Source of the DNA: Saccharina japonica
Lineage: Eukaryota > Sar > Phaeophyceae > Laminariales > Laminariaceae
Length of the DNA: 64,000 bases
Assembly (NCBI GenBank): GCA_008828725.1
Contig: MEHQ01002268.1
Span: forward strand, 345,001 to 409,000
Direction of reading: 5' to 3'
Shown: positions 14,501-24,502 of the stretch, piece after piece
Layout: each line of letters begins with the position of its first letter
Numbering within the stretch: the stretch's first letter is position 1
Position numbers and translations under genes: made by a program
Notes under the pieces: model-generated
Told to the model about the DNA's origin: nothing
Database searches by the model: none
Seen by the model: the letters and a program-made list of their open reading frames with translations, nothing else

Positions 14501-17500
14501 AGTTGTTGGCGATCCTCCTTCTGTGTAGGTCGTTTTTTTCGCATCCATGGTTTGTCAATTTCAATGAGACTGGACCCCTGTTGCCGATCTCGTTTGTCGA
14601 GATAGATCCCTGTTGACGCCCTCTGTACTATGTATTCTGCTTGCTGTCGATCTAGTTTTGTCGATCGTTTTTTGTTATTTTGATCGCGTGTGTCGATGCC
14701 GCTTATTGGCGTCTTTTGTAGATATGCATTTGTTTTTCGTCGCGTTTGTGGATTTCGTGTTTTATGGATAACTTGAATCGATCCCTGTTGTCCACACATG
14801 CTGTCAACTACTTTTGTCGATCGTTTTTGTCGGTCTCGTATCCCTGTTGACAATCTGTTTCGTCGACGTCTTTTGGTCGACCAAATACGCCCACAATGTA
14901 GTCTATCCTGCCTAATTAGTCACACTGGTGACTATTCAGGTTATCGTATTGGACTCCCCGTGGACAAACGTCATCTCGTGAGGCGCGCTGCTTAGTTTGT
15001 TTTATTTCCCATCCAGTTTACTATCTCCGCCCTTATTTCTCCCTCCCTCCTGCTACTGTACTCGTGACTCAGATCCGGGGTCACACCGCAGGCTCTCCTC
15101 CCCCCTTCCCACCACGGTTCAGGCCTTGCTTTTTCATACCGCAGCCCTTTCTTCCCTCGTCAACTCACATCGAACCTGTTATCGATCCCTTTCGTCGACT
15201 CGTATAGTCGATCCCTGTAAACGACAGTGTGACGTAACCTTGTCCGCTTTGCCGCGCCTGACTGTTACTTCTGTGAATGCTACTGTGAAACAAAATGGGG
15301 AATTCAGGTTATCGTGATGGAGTCAACGTGGAAAAGCGGCATCTCGCGCGACCCTTTGCTGTACCTTAGGCCAAACCCGTTCTTCCTGGGCATCGTTCGC
15401 ATGCTTCTCGAGGAGCAACAGGTGGGATTGATTTTGGTGCGAGACTACCGCTTTTTTTTTCTTGCTTTTCACATATTATGCTATAGTAGTGCGGTTCGCA
15501 TGGGTGCTTGTGTGTACAGACGTGCGCACGCACAGCTTTATCGCGTCCGCGTGCTGTCAGCAGTCAAACGTTAATTTGTTCATTTGGCCGCATTGCTGTG
15601 TTCAGCTAGCGATTTTCTTCCAACTTTTGCACGTTTGGTACAATATGTACGCATACTCGAATGGCTTGTGGCGTTTTTGCTTTTGACATAGTTTTTTCCT
15701 TCAACCTGTCTCGTGTTATTGTTGTACATGTAGTTTTTTCCCGCCTAAAACAATAACAAAACATGTCCAAGTCAGCATGGCGGGCGGGGAATGGTGGTGT
15801 TGGGCGATGTTGCTTGACGTTATGCTTACATGATGCTTGTAAACCTTGTTGTTGAGTGTTAGATTATTTTGTCGTAAGACTGCTAGTGCGCAGATAATTG
15901 GGTTTTTGAAGTCCCCATCCCCACCCCACCTACGCCTCCCCGCTCTTATCCTCGAACACCCGGTCGCATAACTATGGTTTCTCTTTTTTGTTGCACCCCG
16001 AACGAAACATGTTTTCTCTGCCCCTACTGCGTCGCGCTAAAGGGCATCCGATATCAGCTATAACTGTTGCGCAGGATTTGCGTTTTTCGTTATCTGGCCT
16101 TCCGAAAATATAACTACAGTAGCTCACTAGTTAGAGTAACTGTATCATAGCGATGCGCACATGGATGCGGGTGCTATGCTCGTTGGTGTTGCTATCAATA
16201 AGCGCGGCTTGCATTGCGACCACCACTCCCTTTCCTGAATGTAAACCTCGTTGTTGTCATTGAATATATAGCACACTTGTACTTAGCGACTGCATTTGTT
16301 GGAGTATTTATAGCAGCCTTGGTGCACTGCAGCGTTGCGTGTCGACGCTTTTTCGACGGTCGGCTATGAACAGATGAACAGATGAATGCATTAGTAGTGC
16401 TGTTGATGGCGCTCATGTTGGTGGCACAGATGGGTGCCGCAGTGATGCCACTGCTGATGCTGCCACTGGTGTCACCGGGAATAATGTAACTGATGGTGCC
16501 ACTGATGGTGCCACTCGTCGGACGTGTAATGATGCGACTGGTGTTTTACCACTGGTGTCACCGGTATTATGCCACTGCTGCTACTATTGGTGTCATCGTT
16601 GATTTTGTATCTGAGTGGTGCCACTGGTGTCATCGGTGATGAAACCACTGGTGTCACCGGTAAATATGTAACTAATGGTGCGCCACCGATGTCACCGGTA
16701 ATATACCACTGGTGTTCATCGGTAGTGATGCCACTGCTGTTGCCACTGGTGTCACCGGTATATGTGCCACTGTTGATGCCACTGGTGTCATCGACAATTA
16801 TGCCGCTGGTGTAGCCATTGATATTGCTGCTGGTGATGCCGATGGTGATGCCTCAGCTCGTTCGTGCCCTACACTTTACTGCTCTGTCCTGGAATGTACC
16901 TGGTATGGAGCACTTGGGTATCCGACGAAATCGTTTCCTAACCCTAACACCTGCAACCCTGGGCAAACCGGTGTCTGGTACCACCTACGAGGTGTAATTG
17001 GTTTTCTTGGAAGGATCGTGACATCGCGATCCCGTGTGGGATGGCGTTTTGCTTCATGTTTGTGCTTACACAGACGAAAGCAACATTTTCGTTCCGTACA
17101 CGATCACCCGAATATTTCGCCCTCACCCCTCTGTAACGCTCTTTACTGCCCTTTACGCGACACGCTGGCTGCGATGCTTGCGATGCCCACCCTACGAGCA
17201 GCTTTTGTTTGGTGCAAGAGCGGATCACCCGAGTCGTTCGTCGTCGCTGTTCTGTAACCCTGACATAACGTGCTTCATGCCGTCCACTCGCTGCCATGCT
17301 CTTGGTTCCTGGGTTGAAATACTGAACAGGACTGGGGTGGGGGTCAATTTGTGGCCGTGCAGTGGCGAACGGAGCTCTCCGGAGGCAATTTGACTGATTG
17401 CTATGAGGAGGTCAGTGTACTTCCCTTTTTTTCTCATCTCATTTTTTTACGTTCTTTATTGTTGTAATAATATGAAATTGTTTCACGTCGTTTTAGTTCC

Positions 17501-20500
17501 AGCAATGTCTAATATGTCTCCGCATATGTGTGTTTGTGATTTTCTCCTGGACTGGTCAGGTGAAATCTGTGGTAGAACAGCAGCGCCTTGCTCTTGGGCT
17601 CGGTTCGCATCAGGTGCTCTTCAACACCGACTTGTACGGGAAAACATCGGGGACCTACACGGAATCGGTAAGCAGAATACAAGTTCGCGTACAAGTAAAC
17701 GAACTGCATAGCTTAATCCTTTGGAACCCCAACATAGCGCCTAGATCATCAATACAATGGTGCTATCAGCTTTATTTTTAATCTATGAGCAGCGTGAGCG
17801 CCCAGTAGCATACAGTAAGGATAGGGTCACGTTGCGCCCGTGCGGTAGGGGACTCGTTTCAACCATTGCAACCATTGCAATTCGGACATCAACACTGTAT
17901 ACGAAGTATACCACCCCCCAATGACGTAGTGCAGTGGCCACGAGTTCATGTGACTGTTGTTGTTGACGCTGTTGTTGCTGTAATCGTCACCTTTTGTCGT
18001 CGATTTTCTCTATACTATAATCAAGATAATCAAGATAAGCAAGATAAGCAAGATAAGCAATGAGACGCGTGCTACGATAGAGGTATACGGTATACCTTTT
18101 TTTGGCTATTTTGGCTGAAACGCTCATTTTTCTGAATGACGGGGCTCCTTAACCCTTTTAGAGCTGCACTGTCTAGAAATACATATGCCACTCTAATTCC
18201 AAGTGTTTTGTCCCCACATCGGGACTGCAGTCCTAAATGGGTTAACCCCAAAATTGCCGGAATCTCATTCTTGTGTTGCAGAATGTTTCATTTTATACTT
18301 ATTATGATAGACCATGGGATTGCTCATCGGGTATAATAGTATATAGCACTTTTATTTTCCTCCAAAAACAGTTTTCGGGTGAGGTATTGAGCTCCTCAAG
18401 TGACCATAAGTCACCACCCTCAGAAGGCAGAAACATGGCCTGTATGCAGGTGCACCTCTCCCCTAGCATGCGTCCATCAGTCCATGCGACTGTTGTTGCT
18501 GTTGCTGTTGTTGCTGTAATCGTCACCTTTTGTTGTCGATTTTCTCTATACTATAACCAAGTTAATCAAGTATCAAGGGGGTTCACACGCTGGATAGCAT
18601 ACCCCCTCAGACTCATTTGCAAGCTGGGTTTCGGCAAAACGGGGACAGGTTAATCGCCAAGCGACGTTTCCGAAGTCAACGTTTTTGTTGTGTGCCCGAT
18701 ACTAGCGAGAAAACGATCGCTATCTTAGGCGATACCAGGTAGATGGTTGCCACATGCAGCGAAACAGGAAGAAGATAGGATCAGCAAAAAGGTTTTATGT
18801 AATATATGGAAACAACGTAATGAGCGCCCAACTGTTAGAGGTGTCTCTATTAGGAGTAGGAACGGTGCTACGTCTCGAAAGGAATGCGTGGTCAATGGTC
18901 AAATGACTAGGGCAAGCAACAAATGAGTACACTCCCCCCTGGTCATACGACTACGGCCATTCATGAAAATTAAGTACACCCCCCCCCCTCCCTCCCCTCT
19001 GCTTCGTCAATGGCGTCACCCTTCCTGCGCTTACCGTTGGCCCTCGCCTTGCCCTATTAGGCCCAAGCCGCGGGATCGGAAGTCCTTCGCCTCATCCAAA
19101 AAGATTACCCACAGGCCCTGGACAACGAGGTGCATCACTTCATCAAAGGGCTCAAGGTGCGTTAACCCTTCCCTTTTTACTTGGTCATGCGAGTTTGTCT
19201 CGTGGTTTACACGGCGCCAACATGCAGGGTTAGGGTTAGGGTTAGGACCCCTTTTCCCTTTTGGAGATTATAATATGGCTGAGGCGACTGGGTGGCCCGG
19301 ATTCAACGTGCACACCAAGTTGCCGACAGTTACAAATATCTTCAGGCCCGAATTCCTGGCGGCACCCGTACCACTATCAGTATAGTTCCTGCTTGTACTA
19401 TAATATGAACAGCAATACTGTAGCCGACCAGCCAGAGTGTACAATAGGACCAAACTTTTCATACGGTGAGATGGTGATATATTAATAGTTGCTTTGTTGG
19501 CTGCTGCTGCTGCTGCTATGGGCCCCTTTCACCCCGCCCTGACCCTATGATATAAAATCTGACCATGACCATGCGTCATGTCCCTTCCATTCATTCAATC
19601 GCGTACACTTCCATCACTGCGTGTTCTCCGAAAACCGACACACGCATCGCTCAACCCACCCTCTATATAACCCAGGGCTTGTAACCCAGGGCTTGTCTTG
19701 GTTAACCCAAATTGTTGTTGGCTTGTTTTGGGGCGTTTATGTGCAGTTACGCCCACCCTTTTTTATGTTGTGGTTGCTTTTGGGGTAGTTGCGTTGATGC
19801 ACCGCCGTGTACGTTTAATCAATTGCTGACGTGGCATAACTTGTACTTATGCCAGTTGTTTATCAGACTGCTTGTTTTTTATTTCTCCCCCCGCGTTAAT
19901 TCATGGACTTGTACTTACACAGCCCATTGCTGACGTGCACTGCTTGTAGTCATGTAACGTTTTTTTGTCATACATAACGTTTCCCCCCCCCGTTGACTTG
20001 TAGTTTCGCCCTTTTTCTCACTGCTTGCTTTATGGCAGTTGTTTTCCTGAAATCAGTCCCCCCCCCCCCCCGTTAATAATTCGCGGACGTGTTATGGCGT
20101 GCATTTGTGACTCTTGTTTCTGGTCGAACAGGAGCCTTCTTGTTAGGGGGGGGGGGGGGTTGCATGAATTCACTGCCTGCACCTGTAACCCTTTTGCTGA
20201 CCCGCTTTTGTGTACAGGACCCCTTTTGTTTTTGTTCGTGTGTTTCGGGTGAATTCACTGCCATTGCTGACGTGTAGTTGTATACACCACTTGTTTTTCG
20301 TTTTCGGCCTGACCCTAACCCTAACCTACAGTAATGGTCCCACTTTGTGCGGGAACCCGATTTTGGGCTGTCACGCTGTCACAATTGCTTGTTACGTCTT
20401 CGTCGCACTGTTAGGGCGGGGACCGACCGCCCTAAAGTGGGACCGGTCCCTCTTTAGTTCGGTCCCCGCACTACCAGTACGGTATACCGGGGCCGTCACG

Positions 20501-20775
20501 CCTCCACATCACTACGGTACTAACCCCAACCCTAACCCTATCCCTTGGTGAAACAGGACTCGGGGATAAAGGCGTTTGTTAGCGGGCTGGCCGTGGCATC
20601 GTCTGAGGTTATGATCGGATCGTCACTCAACGACCCGGAAACGAAAACCACGGCGGAGGCTTACCGCTGTCAAAAGCCATACTCGGGGTACATCAAGCTC
20701 ATCACAGAATGGCGCGAAGATATGTTGGGGAAGGCCCCGGAGAGTGTCTTCCGTCTTTTTCCGTTCGGGGACTAG
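2544..20775 (+). CDS. O-fucosyltransferase-like glycosyltransferase, 10 exons
   Basis: Exons: 2544-2816, 5741-5868, 8781-8879, 11319-11384, 13755-13923, 15308-15421, 17330-17410, 17560-17667, 19061-19156 and 20557-20775 (stop TAG). Intron phases are 0,2,2,2,0,0,0,0,0 and every exon joins in frame, giving about 450 residues. Motifs in order: YVNG-REQLGGNKF then MAKALNRTFVEYPV, as in the N-terminal part of GDP-fucose O-fucosyltransferases (PF10250-like); LGAYWDL; VIVMESTWKSG; QFVAVQWRTE, which fits the family's conserved Arg strand for GDP-fucose; SHQVLFNTDLYGKTSGTY; and a final AVASSEVMIGSS block. The likely role is fucose (or related sugar) transfer in the ER/Golgi; this is family inference. 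The 13755-13923 exon ends on a GC donor (AAG|GCGAG); a GT donor at 13834 is also in phase but would drop 30 plausible residues. The first exon, with a weak hydrophobic start (MLYLLYLFV), is the least certain. Intron 1 has an interspersed repeat about 20 bases after its donor. Confidence 0.8.
2838..2972 (+). repeat. interspersed repeat family A, copy 1
   Basis: This stretch (GCTTCGCGCTTGGTGCAAGC through CACGACATGAGTACACCCC) recurs nearly unchanged at 29583-29763 and 36986-37175, and in part near 18938-18985. It sits about 20 bases after the first splice donor of the fucosyltransferase-like gene. The minus strand keeps the same open frame in all three long copies (DPRIPTMPG, LGFHQPG). The family is not identified. 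Confidence 0.8.
3577..3662 (+). repeat. TGATGTGCT-type minisatellite
   Basis: About eight degenerate copies of a 9-12 base word (TGATGTGCT/TGATGTGAT) lie in intron 1 of the fucosyltransferase-like gene. Confidence 0.75.
3950..4145 (+). repeat. TAATAGTCACTA-type tandem repeat
   Basis: A run of degenerate 9-11 base units (TAATAGTCGC, TAATAGTCAC and variants) lies inside the first intron of the fucosyltransferase-like gene. Confidence 0.8.
4540..5740 (+). repeat. degenerate repeats of the exon 5741-5868 region
   Basis: Copies of sequence from around the exon 5741-5868 recur upstream. Around 4645-4700 and 5335-5375 there are stretches matching the exon start (CAACATCGCGATACCGCCAG and CAGCGTGGGACTCG against AATATCGCGACACCGCCAG and CAGCGTGGGATTCG). 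Between them a second word (AAGCAGC..AAAATGACGAACCGATA or GACGGACCGATA) recurs near 4540, 4750, 4875, 5430 and 5595. Only the 5741-5868 copy keeps an open frame with a good acceptor and donor, so the others look like dead or alternative exon copies. Confidence 0.65.
5050..5300 (+). repeat. interspersed repeat family E, copy 1
   Basis: This stretch shares ordered blocks with 22870-23165 and a shorter one at 10045-10190: GGACAGATC, GTAGATCATCTACA-like words, CCGTTG(T/C)(A/G)AGAGG(C/T)TGTGCA, ATGCAGATTAT, and GGCTCCCACC or GGGTCCCACC. Two CTATTAATAG palindromes (5155-5164, 5176-5185) sit in this copy only. The family is unidentified. Confidence 0.55.
6100..6330 (+). repeat. CCCAAC-rich telomere-like array
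   Basis: A degenerate array of CCCAAC, CCCTAA, CCAACT and CAACCC units lies in an intron. It resembles decayed CCCTAA telomeric repeat. The Pro/Asn/Ser-rich open frames over it are repeat products. Confidence 0.8.
7985..8205 (+). repeat. interspersed repeat family B, copy 1
   Basis: This is a unit of roughly 220 bases: GGATTGCTAGCAGGGTAGG, TGGCATTGCATTGTCT, CTGTGTCG, TTTTGTGACCACA, CGGCACGGACACTG, GTCGACGGGTAGA, then an AC-rich tail. It is followed directly by a second copy at 8224-8450, and a third lies at 51058-51303. The family is unidentified. Confidence 0.8.
8224..8450 (+). repeat. interspersed repeat family B, copy 2
   Basis: Tandem neighbour of the 7985-8205 copy, with the same ordered blocks (GGATTGCTAACA, GGCATTGCATTGTCT, GTGACCACA, AATCGGCACGGACACTG, GTCGACGGGTAGA) and the same AC-rich end. 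Confidence 0.8.
8612..8775 (+). repeat. TGTGTATG-type minisatellite
   Basis: Degenerate units of TGTGTATGCTG, TGTGTATGGTG and TGTGTATGGTT run up to the splice acceptor of the exon at 8781. Confidence 0.85.
8871..9060 (+). repeat. 98-base tandem duplication spanning a splice donor
   Basis: The donor of exon 8781-8879 (CCAG|GTGAGAT) and the following bases (ACATCAACATAT, GATACACCGTCAAATACCAG, ATACAGGACATCTA) are repeated once, 98 bases downstream. The second CCAG|GTGAGAT lies at 8977|8978. The duplicated donor is a possible alternative 5' splice site. Confidence 0.85.
9053..9150 (+). repeat. interspersed repeat family C, copy 2
   Basis: It shares CAGGGAAACTGGTCCAGG, GAGAATGGGTGCG and TTCAGTACAATGACT with the copies at 2145-2255 and 48635-48695, but lacks the GTACCTGTAC block of the first copy. 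Confidence 0.6.
10045..10190 (+). repeat. interspersed repeat family E, partial copy
   Basis: It shares GCAGATTATACGGCTCCCAC, a GATACAGAT/GATCAG block and ATCTGCCCTGA or close variants with 5185-5260 and 23045-23145. Confidence 0.5.
10731..10890 (+). repeat. interspersed repeat family D, copy 1
   Basis: The run ATACCGTATATTGTAATCAAGATA, followed by GACGAATT and GATTTTGTC blocks, is matched at 29273-29400. This copy holds an extra stretch containing GGTACGAGTATAC between GAATT and GACGATTTTG. Confidence 0.6.
12640..13755 (+). repeat. degenerate CATATCGC / 240-base tandem repeats
   Basis: The intron before exon 13755-13923 is built from short words (GCATATCGC, TATCGCTTA, GATACC) nested in a larger repeat of about 240 bases. 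The larger unit is marked by ACGGTACGGCACAGGTACCA near 13230, 13490 and 13741. Its last unit runs into the exon's acceptor, so earlier units carry decayed exon-like sequence (for example CAACTCGCGAAAG near 13290). Confidence 0.65.
14000..14990 (+). repeat. TTTTGTCGATC / TCGATCCCTGTTGAC degenerate repeats
   Basis: The region is strongly T- and GTCGA-rich. The words TTTTGTCGATC and GATCCCTGTTGAC recur many times at irregular spacing (for example near 14165, 14600, 14660, 14780, 14815, 14840; two more near 15185 and 15215). It lies in the intron between the exons ending 13923 and starting 15308. Long minus-strand frames here are repeat products. Confidence 0.7.
15000..15205 (-). repeat. tRNA-type SINE family, copy with tail only
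   Basis: The reverse strand carries GACGAGGGAAGAAAG, GCAAGGC, ACCGTGGTGGG, GGAGGAGAGCCT and GTGACCCCGGATCTGAGT. These are the same ordered blocks as the SINE tails at 26490-26790 and 54425-54720. A GTACAGTAG word is extra here relative to both sister copies. I do not see a clear tRNA-like head in this copy. Confidence 0.7.
16430..16860 (+). repeat. GATGCCACTGGTGTCACCGG minisatellite
   Basis: This is a three-base-periodic minisatellite with units of about 21-30 bases (GATGCCACTG, GTGTCACCGGTA and variants). It is open in more than one frame because of its period. It lies in the intron ending at 17329. Confidence 0.85.
17930..18030 (+). repeat. local duplicate pair, member 1
   Basis: ATGTGACTGTTGTTG..GCTGTTGTTGCTGTAATCGTCACC..TTTTCTCTATACTATAA is repeated with few changes at 18478-18565, about 540 bases away, in the same intron. 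The sequence downstream of this member extends into short AAGATAAGC repeats. Confidence 0.75.
18478..18565 (+). repeat. local duplicate pair, member 2
   Basis: Second member of the duplication described at 17930-18030. It shares GCTGTAATCGTCACCTTTTG and GATTTTCTCTATACTATAA. Confidence 0.75.
18938..18985 (+). repeat. interspersed repeat family A, short fragment
   Basis: GGTCATACGACTACGGCC, then CATGA and AGTACACCCCC, match the right end of the family A copies at 2838, 29583 and 36986. Confidence 0.55.
19212..19236 (+). repeat. interstitial TTAGGG repeats
   Basis: Three to four uninterrupted GGGTTA units lie inside an intron. Shorter CCCTAA/TTAGGG runs occur near 3567, 3865, 9945, 20310, 20525, 25205, 25440 and 62195. 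Scattered copies of this kind are interstitial remnants, not a chromosome end. Confidence 0.8.
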
Positions 20776-20779
20776 TCTA

Positions 20780-20935
20780 GCCAGTACCAATACCAGTACT
20801 ACTGTAGCCAGTACGACGGCAGTAGTACTGTAGCCAAAACTACTGTAGCCGGTACTAGCCAGGACTAGCCAGTACTAGCCGGGACTAGCCAGTACCTAGG
20901 CAGTACTAGCCAGTACTTAGGAGTCTTCCACCTTC
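20780..20935 (+). repeat. AGCCAGTAC / CTGTAGCC tandem words after the stop codon
   Basis: Directly after the stop of the fucosyltransferase-like gene, the probable 3' untranslated region consists of repeated TAGCCAGTAC, TAGCCAGGAC and GTACTGTAGCC words. Confidence 0.75.
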
Positions 20936-22449
20936 TTGCCTTCGAGAAGTAAGCGGGACTAGACAGTCGTGGGAAACGGGACGCAGTCGTGTGACGTATA
21001 TTCTGGGGGGGGTGGGGGGGGATCACTCGTGGTCACACGGGTGCACGGGTTAATACATAGTAGCTTGGGCTTCTCCTCACCGCTGTGCCCCCGCAGCCCC
21101 CCCTGAAGGCGCATGCGCTAGATTTTGATGTTTGTTTTTTGAGGGGTGGGGGGGAGGGGGTGGGGGTTAGTGTGTATTCATTGGGGGGGTGTTTTAACCC
21201 ACTATTTTCGGTCGTTGTCTGCATTCGTGCATTCGTTGTATGGTTTGCGTTTTAGTTTTTGCAGTGAAGTATGCAGTGATTTGCTGTGGTGGGAGTGCAA
21301 CAGCTTATGGCGTACGAGTAATACGTAGGGACGGTCAATACCTTAGCCTTCACCTCTCCTTAACCATTATGCCCGGTCATGTGGGCATCGTTTCGGTGTC
21401 CATATTTATTTACAAACGCTCGTTCCGTTTTGGGACAGAGTGTTTCGCGCTGTTCTGTGTCCGCCACTTTGCTTCTTGAGGCCAGCGAAAACGGATAATA
21501 CGTACTTAGCGGCTCGAGTGGCAAAAGGAGGGATTTTTTCTGGGTGTAGTTAAGTAATCGTCAGGAGGGAGTCCATTTTTTTGCGGTGTTTTTTTTTATA
21601 GGTTTGGCTGTTTTTCATTGCTCTTTTGCACGTTTATGATCGGTGTTGTGTCACCCCCTCGCTCTTTTGCTTGGCTAGGAGCTTGAGCACGTGCGGGATT
21701 CTTTGGTCGTTAATTTTTTTTGTTTTTTTTTCGCTTGCAGGCATTTTGTGTACGTTAGTATCACATATTACAAATTTTATTAGTTTTGTCGGGCGCTTCC
21801 CTTCTACCTGAGTAGTAGTAGTAGCGTTCAACTTGAGCAGTGCTGTAGTCTGCATGCTGCAGGGTAGCATTTGTATGAGCGGGCGGGGTGCACTGCTGTA
21901 ACTATGTAGTCGGTACGATTGGGGCATTGTGTACGCCGATGGGGTATTAGGTGTGTGTTGTAGGATTATGTTGACTTGACTTGGTTGACACAAATAGGTG
22001 ATACGTTGGGGCTGTCATGACCTTAAGTTAAGGTTTTCCCCGGCCTCTTGTTGATGGCCAGTTGTTCTGTATTGAATTATGTCGTGCGTTGGAGGGGGGG
22101 GGTAACTCGATACGCAGCTGCGAACGGTCGATCGTTACTACAGTAGTCTCGATCGATCGTGCATATTCTATATCGCATTTCGCTGCTGCTTATGTTCTCT
22201 GGATGATGTTCAAATGCTGTTCACGATATAGATTGTGTAGCGAAAACGGGCAGCCAAAGCCCCGTAAAGAGAAACATTCATGAATTAATCGGGTTATCAT
22301 GCATCTTTTCTTGTGCAATGCACGCAGCTATATACGTTTCGCAGCTATGAAACTGTCGTTGCAGCAAAGAGCCGCCACGACGGCCAACAGTAAGCGCTAC
22401 TCGCAACAGCTCGTAAGCATGCTTTGCTGAGTTTTTTTAGACTTTTCGC

Positions 22450-22600
22450 TTTGGAACTGTCCTGTATGCCGCTTGTTGCGCCGAGGGGCGTCGGGTGGCG
22501 CACGGTGGAGCCGGTTCCCCGCGGGACATACCGAAACCGGCAGAGTCGTGAAGATCCGTTTGGACACCATCAGGACCACCACTAATGAATATATACACGC
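22450..22600 (+). repeat. possible interspersed repeat family F, copy 1
   Basis: GCCGAGGGGCGTCGGGTGG, an ..ACCGAAACCGG block and GTCGTGAAGA resemble blocks in the same order at 27500-27625 (GCCGAGGGGGGTCGGGTGG, GCGGAAACGG, ATCGTGAAGA). The match is patchy. Confidence 0.4.
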
Positions 22601-22869
22601 ATTAGGATACACGAGTGCGTTATTATAGTAGTTAGTATAGTCGCTGTAGCTGGCTTGCTGTGAAACTACTATGATACTACTATTAATAGATGTACGCACT
22701 GTGCAACGAACGGATTTTAAACTGCTACGAAAGCTCCAGCTACACAGGATCGATCCAACGCTTCGCTTGACAGGTAGGAGCGCGATGCGCGATGACACAT
22801 ACTGTTAATACTACGCGGGTGATGTGGAGTTTTTTTTTTTTTTTTTTGCATCGATAAAGTTTCCACACT

Positions 22870-23165
22870 GGACAGATCATGATCTATCAATAACTATACT
22901 AACAACTGAGCTGTAGATCATCTACACCAGTATTTCCTCACTTACCGTTGCGAGAGGTTGTGCAATAAAATGCGGGATCTATCAGCGTATATTCCAGGTA
23001 GTACAGATATATCCAACCCAGCAAACACGACATGTGCCAGATCAGATCATCCTGCAGATCATGCAGATTATTTATTATGCGGGTCCCACCCCAAGCACGA
23101 GCTACATACAATTAAGCACAGATCAGAGATATATCTGCCCTGACATAATATATCTATGCCAGGTA
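22870..23165 (+). repeat. interspersed repeat family E, copy 2
   Basis: It matches 5050-5300 in ordered blocks (GGACAGATC, TGTAGATCATCTAC, CCGTTGCGAGAGGTTGTGCA, ATGCAGATTAT, GTCCCACC), with many small insertions and deletions. Confidence 0.55.
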
Positions 23166-24222
23166 TACTCCACTTGTACCTGGTACTTGTGCTTATACGA
23201 AGTACTCGTATCTTAATTATGTACTCGGGGTGCTGTAACATGTTCACGTGAACTTGTTGGTCATCAGATGGGAATGGACGATCTGTCCGATATGTTCAAA
23301 TTAGTACTCGTACCTTGCTCGTACTGAAAAATAGTTGTTGTTGTTGTTGTCTTCACATTAAAAACCGTGCCGGTCTCTCTATCCAGTACCTCCATCTCTC
23401 CGTACTAATCCAACACTTGACACGGTCGATTCCCGTGGTCACAGGCTAACTTACCCCAAAAAAGGTATACTGAAATAAAAGTGGAACCCGAAGGGTCCGC
23501 AAAGCGATCAAAGCCAGTCAAAAACAGATAGTCTGGAGCCCTCCGCTCCCCTCTACACGCTATGTGAAGGTAAAAATAAAAATGGAAAAGTCAACATCAC
23601 CAATCGGGGGTACACGCCCCCTGATTCTATCTTGGTGCCCCTATAATGCCGGGGTGTTCCGTGCCGGGTTCACACCGGTCAGGCAAACAAATCGAGTCCT
23701 CCACCCCGATTATAAACGCAGACATGATATGGGGGAAGGGAACTATGGTCCCGTGTGACTGATGTACCCCCGGCCTGCGAGCAGTGTAACTGCAAAAGGT
23801 CAAAAGCAACGAAGGGAAAAAGACGGAAGACACAGACAAAGAGACAAGACTTTTGACTTAGTCAAAAGTTGAAAATTCAAAATTTCCGGAGCCCCCACCC
23901 GTGCTTGCTGATTGGGCAACCTATCCCCTATCCCCGGCGTTCTGTTCTTCAGCACTGTTCAAAATATAATAATCCCACCGCATGTTACCAAAACCAAAGC
24001 ACCGCGTCCTCGTCGACCTCGTTGCCTCGCCCTGACCCCTTGCGCGGCAGACCAGTGCCAAGACCAAGAGAGCTCAAGAGTGACCTCTCGAGTGCATAGT
24101 ATAGGCATCGAGTTGATAACAATCGCTGTCGGCCCTTCGCCTTTGCCCCGTCTACGATCCCGCACCGCTTCTTCCACCTGCAAATAAGGCAGCTCTGGCT
24201 CGTCGCTATCGCTATCGCTATC

Positions 24223-24445
24223 ATGGAGAGGACAGCCGGTAATCCGAAGCGCGGCCATGGGGCCATGTCAGGAGGGGGAGCCCTCGACAAAGACCAAGAC
24301 AAGTGCATGTGGGCACTACTGGCAATGCTCGCTACTGCGGAGGGGCAAGAGAAACAGGACATGGAGATGGCGCTTGCCTTGCTTGCGGCGGACAGGATCA
24401 TCAAAAAGAAGAAAACTGCAGCAGCAGCAGCAGCAGCAGCATCAT

Positions 24446-24502
<57 letters not shown>

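Larger units (their letters stand above)
20936..24222. other. intergenic region with low-complexity tracts
   Basis: I found no convincing exon between the first gene and the Harbinger-like gene. The region holds G-rich and T-rich runs (for example 21005-21020, 21140-21190, 22820-22850), the family E repeat copy at 22870-23165, a possible family F copy at 22450-22600, and a CTATTAATAG palindrome at 22680-22689. Confidence 0.6.
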
